Assembly (NCBI GenBank): GCA_002470645.1
Contig: DKNE01000029.1
Coordinates: forward strand, 1 to 8,694
DNA length: 8,694 bases
Reading direction: 5' to 3'
DNA from: Patescibacteria group bacterium UBA7396
Lineage (GTDB): Bacteria; Patescibacteriota; Gracilibacteria; BD1-5; UBA6164
A model generated the notes under the pieces. The model saw nothing but the letters and a program-made list of their open reading frames with translations, had not been told where the DNA came from and searched no databases. Position 1 is the stretch's first letter. Each line of letters starts with the position of its first letter. A program made the translations under genes and the position numbers. Positions 1 through 7,429 of the stretch are shown here, piece by piece.

Positions 1-1092
1 TTAATATTGGTTTTCAATATAACAATCCAATGAATTGAAAAACTTATCTACAAAAGTAGAAATTTAATATTGGTTTTCAATCTGAGCCGAATAGATCAGC
101 TCCGTCAAATCTACAAAAGTAGAAATTTAATATTGGTTTTCAATTTAAACCTATTAAACAAAGTGCAAGAGTATCTACAAAAGTAGAAATTTAATATTGG
201 TTTTCAATGTTACAGCTATTATAGTTGAGAGCAATTATCTACAAAAGTAGAAATTTAATATTGGTTTTCAATATACAGTCTAGTAATATTACGTACAAAT
301 CTACAAAAGTAGAAATTTAATATTGGTTTTCAATATAAAAAAATTCAAATACATACCGAAATCTACAAAAGTAGAAATTTAATATTGGTTTTCAATATAT
401 TACTTTTATTGTTTTCTACATATAAATCTACAAAAGTAGAAATTTAATATTGGTTTTCAATAGATATAAGAGAATTCGAATGAGATATAATCTACAAAAG
501 TAGAAATTTAATATTGGTTTTCAATTCTATATGAGAAATTTTTTGAGATGCATCTACAAAAGTAGAAATTTAATATTGGTTTTCAATAGTCTTTGAGAAA
601 AAAAATGAAGATGAATCTACAAAAGTAGAAATTTAATATTGGTTTTCAATATTATATCATTGGCTAGTGGTGTCTCATCTACAAAAGTAGAAATTTAATA
701 TTGGTTTTCAATAGTAGTTGTGTAGGATGATCCCCACACATCTACAAAAGTAGAAATTTAATATTGGTTTTCAATATTTTTCCTGGATGATCTTATCGTC
801 CAATCTACAAAAGTAGAAATTTAATATTGGTTTTCAATTATTTATCTCAAAGCATATATTTACTAATCTACAAAAGTAGAAATTTAATATTGGTTTTCAA
901 TAAAATAATCTCCTCATAGCAGAGGAGTACATCTACAAAAGTAGAAATTTAATATTGGTTTTCAATAATAACACAATAACAGGAAGTACAAAATCTACAA
1001 AAGTAGAAATTTAATATTGGTTTTCAATTATATTAATCAACAATGACTTAGAATGTATCTACAAAAGTAGAAATTTAATATTGGTTTTCAAT
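1..1092 (-). CRISPR. Type V-A CRISPR array, 17 complete repeats plus one partial
   Basis: Complete 36-nt repeats start at 46, 109, 173, 237, 299, 361, 426, 490, 552, 615, 677, 740, 803, 866, 931, 993 and 1057. A partial copy (last 18 nt on the plus strand) occupies 1-18, so the array continues beyond the window. All complete copies look identical. The 17 spacers are 26-29 nt, and no two look alike. Read on the minus strand the repeat starts ATTGAAAACC and ends AATTTCTACTTTTGTAGAT, the conserved Cas12a crRNA handle: TCTAC and GTAGA form the stem around a TTTT loop. This fixes minus-strand transcription, with the leader at the 1093 side next to cas2. The crRNA would be handle first, then spacer. 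Perfect repeat identity suggests a maintained array; the leader-distal end, where decay usually shows, is not in the window. Spacer targets cannot be assigned by eye. Confidence 0.98.
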
Positions 1093-1324
1093 GGCATTTT
1101 TTAGATAAATAAGCCAATAAGATACAAATAATCTATTTTATAAAATTATGACTTTTGGCTTATTTATGGGAGTCAGAAAAAATTAAGACTCAGGTTTACA
1201 TTTTTTGAAAACAAACAGTATAACTTCCACCTTTTTCAAGGGTTTTTCTACATTTTTAACAGGTGATTTTAAAGATCTTAAATTAGTTGGATTATATAAT
1301 GTATTTCATAAAAATCAAATATTA
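1093..1324 (-). promoter_or_regulatory. CRISPR leader between cas2 and the array
   Basis: This 232-nt AT-rich stretch lies between the cas2 stop codon and the first, leader-proximal repeat, and no convincing gene was found in it. By position it should hold the sequences that transcribe the array and guide Cas1-Cas2 integration. A 13-bp inverted repeat (1105-1117 with 1155-1167) sits 12 nt from the first repeat. On the minus strand there are A/T-rich hexamers such as TATAAA between the two arms, but I could not pair one with a good -35 box at 16-18 nt. The array may have its own promoter here or be read through from cas2; the sequence does not decide. Confidence 0.7.
1105..1167. repeat. 13-bp perfect inverted repeat in the leader
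   Basis: ATAAATAAGCCAA at 1105-1117 is exactly complementary to TTGGCTTATTTAT at 1155-1167, with 37 nt between the arms. It is one of the longest perfect inverted repeats noticed outside the CRISPR repeats. It begins 12 nt from the first repeat, where leader elements for spacer integration or array transcription would be expected. It is not followed by a T run, so a terminator is unlikely. It could be a protein-binding site or an RNA hairpin at the 5' end of the array transcript; the role is inferred from position only. Confidence 0.7.
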
Positions 1325-1603
1325 TTATAAAAATAAAATTTCCTCTTCTTCCATTGCAGGTTGCCCATACCTGATAACTTTTTCTCTATCAACCTTTGTG
1401 AAAGGTAAAATTAAAATACTATCAGCTCCAGTAAATTCTGGCTCAAACTTTTCAGAAATTTCTCTTGCAACAATATTTAAAATTCTCTCACTATTTTTGA
1501 GCTCAAAAACACTATATTGCAATCTTCTCCCATATTTTTTTAGGAATTTTCAAAACTTAGTTCTCAGTTTATCATTATGAATATCGTAAGTCACTATTAA
1601 CAT
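1325..1603 (-). CDS. cas2: CRISPR-associated endoribonuclease Cas2
   Basis: A 92-aa protein from ATG at 1603 to TAA at 1325-1327, a typical Cas2 length. Cas2 is the dimeric core of the Cas1-Cas2 integrase that holds the prespacer during insertion into the array. The protein opens with the first beta strand MLIVTYDI, carrying the conserved Asp at residue 7, and continues with YGRRLQYSVFE, the usual Cas2 second-strand motif. Only one codon is a recoded TGA, Gly18 at 1550-1552. If TGA is read as stop, the gene appears as a truncated 65-aa frame that starts late and lacks the Asp strand. It lies 16 nt after cas1, with no obvious Shine-Dalgarno, and is followed directly by the leader. It is presumably co-transcribed with cas4 and cas1. 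Confidence 0.95.
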
Positions 1604-1619
1604 ATTTTAAAGTAAAAAA

Positions 1620-2579
1620 TTAAATCTCATATTTTGGAAATTCATTTCTTCATTTCATAAAAAATTTGTAATATTCTTTTACAAAATAAAACATTTCTTT
1701 TTTGTTTTCCATAATAGCAACTAAAAATATGCGAGTATATTTTTTAGAAATTTTCCAGTCAAGTTCATATCGCCCATTTTTAAATTCAAAATCTTTTTTA
1801 TTTATTTGTCAAAGATTGTAAGCTTTTAAAAGAGCTTTATCTATGATGCAACGAAATGGCTCCATTATATCAAGTGCTAAAGATTTTCTTTGATACCAAG
1901 TACGATGATATACTCAATAATAATTATCAAATCCATACAATCTCAAAAGTGCTTCTACAAAATGAAATAAATACGTATATCAAATATCTAAAAGTAAATT
2001 TGGAATATCTGCTTTTACTCTTGGAGCTCTTCTATGCCAATCTATACTTTCAAAATAACTTCCAAAAAATATTTTTGAAACATTTCACTCATATCACAAA
2101 AGACTTTCATAATTTTCAGCTCAAGGAATTTTTTTAATAATATCTTTTGTTTTCTCGATTTCTCATTTCAGACTTTCAGATTTATCACGAAAATTTTTGA
2201 GAAGTGAAAGTTGATTTCTTGTTTTGAGTAAAATAATTTCTTTTGCTATATGAAGCATTTCTTCATCAGTTTTTTCATATTGTTTTTTACGAAGAATAAA
2301 ATTTCATTCTGTTTCATTTCCAATTACAAGATAGGGAAGAAAGTTTTGTTTTAAAAGTACAAGAGTAATTCAAAAATCTTGAAATTTTCTAATAATTACA
2401 CTGGTAAGTGTAGTTTCTCAAATAAGAAAAATAGTAAAAATTTTATACAAAGAAACTTTATTTTTTATGTCTCAATCTTCTTTTATCACGAGATTTTCAT
2501 TTTCAAAAGAAATATTTTTGGTCTCAAAACTTTCTATGAAAAGTATTTGTTTTTCTTCAAAATCGGGGAATTGGAGCAT
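1620..2579 (-). CDS. cas1: CRISPR-associated integrase Cas1
   Basis: A 319-aa protein from ATG at 2579 to TAA at 1620-1622, in the usual Cas1 size range. Cas1 is the metal-dependent integrase that inserts new spacers at the leader-repeat junction. The N-terminal beta domain (about 1-85) begins MLQFPDFEEKQILFIES, the characteristic start of V-A Cas1 proteins. The alpha-helical catalytic domain carries Glu164 in GYEGN, His225 in GVYHR, and Asp237 and Glu240 in SLALDIMEPFR, so the active site is complete. Twelve glycines are TGA codons, including Gly162 and Gly165 on either side of the catalytic Glu, which strongly supports the recoding. It starts 27 nt after cas4 and ends 16 nt before cas2. There is no clear Shine-Dalgarno; the start was chosen because it matches the family N-terminus and the next upstream ATG lies inside cas4. 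Confidence 0.96.
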
Positions 2580-2606
2580 AAAAATCAAAATTAGAAAATA
2601 TAAAAT

Positions 2607-3215
2607 TTAGTTTGTTTTGGTATTTTCATTATCAGAAAAAAGTTGCATTTGAGGATATACTTCTCAAATAAAATAATCACAAAGTTCTCGATAAATACAT
2701 TTGAGGCATTTTTGAGTATTTTGCTGAAAATATTTTTGGAGCATATCATATTTTCTGTATCGTTCTAACATTTCCTCAAAAGCTAGAAGCTCTTTTATAT
2801 TTGGTTTATAAATCCTATATTTTTTATTGTCTTGCATACTATAAAACTCTAAACTTCTCACCTCATATCACATTTCTTCTAAACAAAACATTTGTCACCA
2901 GAGTTGGTATTTATATCATAAATAAATTTTTTCTATTTTGTTTTTTCTTTCTACTAATTTTCATTCTTGTGTAAAAAATTGGTCTATTTTCCCAGCAATT
3001 CCATATTTTTCGCAGTAAACATCAAGTGATTGTAAAACATTTTTTGAAGTTGAGTATGTTTTATTATCTATACTTTCATGAGCAATACTTCAAGCAATTT
3101 GAGCTTCTTCTTGATAAAGTTTTTTCTCATAACTATCGTATAAATTGTGATAATAAATACTTTTTGGGCAAAAGATGAAATCATTGAGTGTGGAAAGTTT
3201 TATATAATTTTGCAT
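2607..3215 (-). CDS. cas4: CRISPR-associated exonuclease Cas4
   Basis: A 202-aa protein from ATG at 3215 to TAA at 2607-2609, normal for Cas4. Cas4 is a PD-(D/E)XK nuclease with a [4Fe-4S] cluster that trims prespacers and helps select those with the right PAM before Cas1-Cas2 integration. All cluster cysteines are visible: Cys16 in FIFCPKS and Cys170, Cys173 and Cys179 near the C terminus. The nuclease site reads His46 (GSIAHE), Asp78 (GKID) and Glu89-x-Lys91 (VERK), followed by a YxxQ-like YQLWGQ segment at 103-108. Six glycines are TGA codons (residues 42, 85, 100, 107, 116, 184). An upstream in-frame TTG at 3272 would add 19 residues, but it lies in the promoter -35 box and the family normally begins at NYIKLSTLNDF, so ATG 3215 is preferred. 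It is the first gene of the adaptation operon. Confidence 0.95.
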
Positions 3216-3243
3216 TTTATGAGTATTAGTTATATCTATAAAT

Positions 3244-3272
3244 ATTGTATCGTATAATTTTTGAAAAATCAA
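3244..3272 (-). promoter_or_regulatory. Sigma70-type promoter of the cas4-cas1-cas2 operon
   Basis: On the minus strand TTGATT (3272-3267) and TACAAT (3249-3244) are separated by exactly 17 nt, close to the sigma70 consensus. Transcription would start near 3237, leaving a leader of about 22 nt before the cas4 ATG at 3215. The -35 box starts in the T run of the preceding terminator. This suggests the adaptation genes are expressed independently of the effector. Recognised by consensus only. Confidence 0.65.
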
Positions 3273-3295
3273 AAAAGAGACGATGAGTCTCTTTT
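3273..3295 (-). terminator. Rho-independent terminator upstream of cas4
   Basis: On the minus strand AAAAGAGAC, a 5-nt loop TCATC and GTCTCTTTT form a 9-bp stem, with the U-rich tract continuing through TTGATTTTT. It overlaps the TAA (3296-3294) that closes the remnant reading frame upstream and sits just before the cas4 promoter, so it would insulate cas4 from upstream transcription. The complementary strand forms the same hairpin with a shorter T run. Confidence 0.75.
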
Positions 3296-3536
3296 AATTA
3301 AATAAATTGTCGTGTTTTTTATCATTCCATTCTTCTAACTTTTCTTCAAGTAATTTTTCATATTTTGTTTCCTTGAATTTAGTCTACTGATTATATCAAA
3401 TTAAAGGATTATTAGAACTATATTTTTTAATTCATGCTACTCTCAAAATGGCTCCTGCAAAATTTGCTAAGTTACACTCATAATTCTTCTTTTTTGTTAA
3501 GATATTTCGTGTCCAGTTTTTTGGGAGCTTGACAGG
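3294..3536 (-). pseudogene. Unidentified degraded reading frame between cas12a and cas4
   Basis: Between the two terminators the minus strand has a frame that looks protein-like when TGA is Gly: PVKLPKNWTRN, then NYECNLANFAGAILRVAG and KKYSSNNPLIGYNQ. It meets an in-frame TAG at 3383-3381, then resumes as TKFKETKYEKLLEEKLEEW and ends with TAA at 3296-3294, immediately at the 3273-3295 hairpin. There is no plausible start codon; the frame runs upstream into the cas12a terminator and stops at a TAA just inside the 3' end of cas12a. The simplest reading is the 3' remnant of a lost gene with a nonsense mutation, keeping its original terminator. I do not recognise the family. It could also be non-coding sequence that is open by chance, since about 60 stop-free codons is only mildly improbable here. 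Confidence 0.35.
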
Positions 3537-3539
3537 GAT

Positions 3540-3564
3540 AAAAAAATACTCCTGTGAAGGAGTA
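3540..3564 (-). terminator. Rho-independent terminator of cas12a
   Basis: Three nucleotides after the cas12a TAA, the minus strand forms TACTCCT / loop TCAC / AGGAGTA (stem 3564-3558 with 3553-3547), followed by seven T residues (3546-3540). This is a textbook intrinsic terminator and marks the end of the effector transcript. Confidence 0.88.
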
Positions 3565-3567
3565 GTT

Positions 3568-6500
3568 TTAATTTAAAGATTTAATGTATTCAAGTCATTT
3601 TTTTGCTATATTGTAAGTTGCTAGGTCGTCTCAAGAAGTTAGAAAGTTAAATTCTAGATATTTTGAATTTTGTAAATGAAACTCACAAGTTTTTCATCTT
3701 ATATTTCAAGATTGATATTTATTTTTATCTATTTTTCACTTACTCATATTAGCTTTTTTGAAACTTTCATTTTTTAGCCAATCTTGATATTCTTTATCTG
3801 TTAAGTGTGTCATTTTTTTTTCAAAGTCTGACATATGTCATCATAATTTATTTATTTCATTATCTTTTTTATCAACCACTTTTCAATTTTCAGTTTTTGT
3901 CAGAGTTTCATTACAAACCGGACAAGCTGTAGAAGTAAAGTTTTTATTTATATAAATAATCTTTCAATGTTGAATTATATCTTTTTCATCTAAATCACTT
4001 CTAAACTGTTTTAAAATTGCTGGAACTTCGTTTGTTAATTGTAATTTATTATAAATTTTTTCATTTATAAGATTTCATAGAAAAGTGTTTTGTTTTTCTA
4101 AATCACTATTACTAGTAGAAATTTTTAAATTTTCATAAACAATATATCAAGGAAATAAATCTATTTCTTGTAATCTCATTATAACTCAAACTATATTTGC
4201 ACAAACGGCATTTTTTAAATGATTTATTTTATTTATAGAAATATCTTCTAATTCGTCTTTTTTTGGATCAAAATTTTTTATTTGTAAAATATAGTCATTT
4301 AATTTTTTTTCTATTTCTTCTTTCGAAATAAAATTTTTTACATTTTCATTATAATAATAAATTCATTTTCAACCAAATCTAAAAACTTGATCTTTATCAT
4401 CAAAAATAATTTTTTCATCAGATTTTCATTGTTCTTGAATAAATATATAAATAAATCTTTTTGCATTTATTTCATAAAGTTTTTTTATAGTATTTACATC
4501 TCAATTTAAAATAATTTTTTTATCAATAACTTTTGCACTTGTCAGATTTCAAAGACAAGAAATAATATTTTTTTCTTGTTCTTGTTTTTCAAAAATAGAA
4601 TTATCATTTATAAACTCTAAAAAGTTTGAAGGATTTTTATATAAAATATGAGTTTTTATACTTCAACCTTTATTTATTACATCTTTTGTTTTATTTAATC
4701 AATTATCGGTGATTTTATAAACTTCTATTTTTTCAGAAATATTTACTGGTTCTATTTTTCAGTTTTCTCATTTTTTATAAATTCATAAAGTTATAAGTTC
4801 ATTGGTTCATTTATCCAGTCAATAAAAATAATCATATTTTTTCAAACTATTATTAACTATATCAATATTTTCTTGTTTTTTATCTAATGTAAAAGCACTA
4901 TCAATATACTTTGAATTCGCTTTATGAGATAAAGTTGTTACAAGTAAAAATCTTTCTCTTGTTCTTCTATTATTTGTTTGATTTGGTTTTAATTTTTTAA
5001 AATTTTTATCTTGTTCTACATAAGAAATGCTAATCTCTGGATTTATTCTTAAAGGAAATTTATTTTCTTCATTTTTAGAATCCCAAAACTTAAACCACCA
5101 TTTTGTGTGTTCTTCAGGTTTTTCTCTTTTTCCCCTTAAATCCCAAGAAGTTATTTTATAAGAGTTTCAATTATTATTTTTTAGTAAATTATCAATTTTT
5201 TCTTGATTTGTTTTAAATTCATCTAAAACATAACATTCAAGTTTTAGATTTATCTCAAATTCTTCTTCATCTTGTGAATTTTTTAAAATATTTTGAGATG
5301 TTTCCCCATCTCTATACATAATTCATAAAGTAGTTTGAACTTCGAAAACTTCGTTATAAAAGTTTAAAAGCTCATTTTCTTCTATCAGTTGATTTTTTGA
5401 TTTTATTTCTTCTATTATTTTTCAGTCATGACTTTTAAACTCATTAAGAAATTTTTTGTCAATTTTTATTTTTATATCTTTTGCAAACGATGAATCTTTT
5501 TTAAAACAAAGTTTATCTAAAGCTCTTAAAGTGATTGAGTTAAATATAAAATAACTTGTATCTCAAATTTTTTCCAACATATTTCAATCTTTCAAGTATT
5601 TATAAACTTTCTGAGTATTTTCTATTGAAATCGTATTTACGAAATATTCTCAACTTTCATTTTTTGTTATAAATCACCATCATCTTTCTCTTTCTGCTAA
5701 TATTTTTTCTCTTTCAAGTGTCAAAACTTCTGCTTTTCTTTCTCAATATTCCCTAGCAACCTTTTTATAGTCTTCACAAAAACTAAAATAATCAGGAAAA
5801 ACTTTATTTCACATAAAATAGTGTTCTCATCTTTTTTCTTTTAATTTAGTTTTTTCTTGTTTATTAGTTTCTTTTTCTATTTGTTTTGTTAGATTCAGAA
5901 CTTTATTATATATATCTTTAGATGTTAATTTTTCTTTTGTTTTCCAATCTTCTCATTCTTTTATATTGCTAAAAAGTTGAATCTTATAATCATCATGTTC
6001 ATTTCACTCAAAATCTTTATATACAAAAGGATTTTGAATATTTTCATATGGTATTTCTTTTTGTAATAATTGCATAAAAGCACTTTTTTCTCTTGCTTTA
6101 ATTTTTTTCATTTCTTTATACAATTCTTCTATTGAGCTATTTTTATTAATTCAATAAAGATTTCACAATTTTCACAAATAAGGTTGTTTTAATAAAGTTT
6201 CTTTTGCTTTTATTTCTTCTTCATATTGTTTTGGTGTTTTGTTTCTTGTATAATAATTCAGTGAAATATGTTCTATTGGAAATCAAAAAGATTGACTTGG
6301 TTTTGTAAGTTCCAGTAAAGTTTTTATCAACTTTTTTATTTCAGCTAATTTTTCCTTTAAATTATTTATAATATTTACATCATTTTTATGAACTAAATAT
6401 CATCACTCAAATAAAGTATAAAGTTTTCATAAATAATTTCTTCCATTTAATCTTTGTATTTCAGCTCAAATATCAGAAATTCTTGACAAATCGTTTTCTA

Positions 6501-7098
6501 TGAATTTAAATTTATTTAGTTCAGTATTTATTTTTTTATTGTTTTCAAACCATTCTTCAAAATACTTTTTTATAAAATTATTTTCTCATAAGTCTGTAAG
6601 TGTGATATAGTTTTTATTTTTCTTTTTTTCGTTTCAATATTTATCTATTGTATACTTAATTTTCTTTTTATTTTCAATCCAATCATTTTTAAAAACTTGT
6701 TCTAGTCATTTATATTTGAATTGAACTAAGCTTCAAATTTCGTAATCATAAAAGTAATTTATAATTTTACTATTTTCTGAAGTTAAGCTCTCTTTTTTAG
6801 AAAGACCAAATTTTTCCAATAATTCTTTTGAAAATAATTTACTTTGATTATTGTCATTTTCTTCTTCTTTTATGATTTTTTCTCTTTCATTAACAAGAGT
6901 TTTTCAAAGTAAATTAACAAATTCTGAGTGTAAATCTGTTAATTTTATCAAATTTTCAAAAATAAATTTTACTCTATTTTCAGTATTTCAAGCTGGTTTT
7001 TTATTAGTTCAAATAAACTGAGGCACTAACTCAAACCTCACCGTCTTCCTCACCTCATACAAGTTTTGCATTTCTTTTTCATTCATAATATACGACAT
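3568..7098 (-). CDS. cas12a: Cas12a-family RNA-guided nuclease with zinc-ribbon-like insert (type V effector)
   Basis: A 1176-aa protein from ATG at 7098 to TAA at 3568-3570, slightly shorter than common Cas12a (about 1200-1300). The N terminus LYEVRKTVRFELVPQ matches the family's KTLRFELIPQ start (WED-I). A long Lys/Glu-rich helical region (about 30-480) fits the REC lobe. Residues about 650-730 contain a Trp-rich segment (W667, W668), RINPEISISYVE and NNRRTRERF before the nuclease. RuvC-I is YFYGLDKGTNELITLGIY with Asp762, RuvC-II is IVYENL with Glu989, and RuvC-III is SGDDLATYNIAKKGL with Asp1157, so the catalytic triad is present. Between II and III, after FTSTACPVC, Cys1059/Cys1062 and Cys1138/His1141 form a zinc-ribbon-like pattern; the usual TSKxxPxTGF Nuc motif is absent. 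About 52 glycines are TGA codons. A second in-frame ATG (residue 5) is an alternative start. The V-A family call is firm; Cas12a versus a Cas12a2-like subgroup is undecided. Confidence 0.9.
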
Positions 7099-7206
7099 TA
7101 AAAACTAAACTCTCACAATATAACACATATATATAAAAAGAAAAGTTATTTTTAAAAAATCACTTCACATCTCTCTAAAAAACTCCATAATAATTTTATA
7201 TTTCAA

Positions 7207-7226
7207 TGATAAAAGCTTTTTTATCA
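7207..7226. repeat. AT-rich 8-bp hairpin in the divergent region
   Basis: TGATAAAA (7207-7214) pairs perfectly with TTTTATCA (7219-7226) around GCTT. On the plus strand AGTTTTTT follows, giving a terminator-like outline, but no plus-strand gene lies upstream to terminate. The stem is almost wholly A:T and would be weak. Confidence 0.45.
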
Positions 7227-7264
7227 AGTTTTTTAATGCCAATTTTGTTGAAAACTAAAATATA

Positions 7265-7276
7265 ACTCAATTGAGT
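7265..7276. promoter_or_regulatory. 12-bp palindrome, possible operator
   Basis: ACTCAATTGAGT is a perfect 12-bp palindrome located 10 nt upstream of the plus-strand -35 candidate. It is the kind of site a dimeric regulator could bind to control the helicase or cas12a. No regulator is encoded in the window, and a 12-bp palindrome in AT-rich DNA can arise by chance. Confidence 0.35.
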
Positions 7277-7285
7277 GTAGAGTAG

Positions 7286-7312
7286 TTGACTAATAATTTA
7301 GTTGAATATAAT
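7286..7312 (+). promoter_or_regulatory. Candidate promoter for the DEAD-box helicase
   Basis: TTGACT (7286-7291) and TATAAT (7307-7312) are strong individual matches to -35 and -10, but only 15 nt separate them, shorter than the optimal 17. A second TATAAT at 7339-7344 lacks a good -35 box. Either would leave an untranslated leader of roughly 80-110 nt before the ATG at 7430. Confidence 0.4.
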
Positions 7313-7429
7313 AACTAAGATGAATATAAAAATTACTATATAATACAAAAATATAGGGATAATACTGATTTATTTTTTTAAACGCAGTTTTTACATAATC
7401 AATACGTAGTTTAATACTAACAAAAATAT

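Larger units (their letters stand above)
7099..7429. other. Divergent intergenic region between cas12a and the helicase
   Basis: This region of about 330 nt separates two genes read outward from it, so it should hold both promoters and regulatory sites. I see an 8-bp hairpin (7207-7226), a 12-bp palindrome (7265-7276), a plus-strand promoter candidate (7286-7312) and loose TAGTTGA-like direct repeats at 7283, 7299 and 7317. On the minus strand a 27-codon frame from ATG 7188 to TAG 7107-7105, with a hydrophobic second half, ends 6 nt before the cas12a ATG; it has no ribosome-binding site and may be chance. No clear cas12a promoter was found, only AT-rich boxes such as TATAAA at 7200-7195. A weak purine stretch GTGAGAG lies about 14 nt upstream of the cas12a ATG. 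Confidence 0.6.

Noticed and set aside
1202..1216. Possible tracrRNA anti-repeat (TTGAAAAC matching the repeat start)
   Set aside because: Only 8 nt match in AT-rich DNA, and V-A systems with this handle do not use a tracrRNA.
1287..1580. Plus-strand open frame of 97 codons
   Set aside because: It lies antisense to cas2, whose minus-strand translation matches the family; no motif or start signal supports the plus frame.
1856..2594. Plus-strand open frames at 1856-2137 and 2379-2594
   Set aside because: Both are antisense to cas1, which is intact under code 25 with all catalytic residues.
3213..3272. Upstream TTG start for cas4 at 3272
   Set aside because: It would start inside the -35 box and add residues absent from the family N-terminus; ATG 3215 matches the family start.
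3568..7098. Effector region as a decayed pseudogene full of nonsense codons
   Set aside because: The only interruptions are TGA, at glycine positions; no TAA or TAG occurs in frame over 1176 codons, and the same pattern holds in unrelated neighbours.
7207..7226. Plus-strand terminator
   Set aside because: The stem is nearly all A:T and no plus-strand gene precedes it; kept only as a hairpin.
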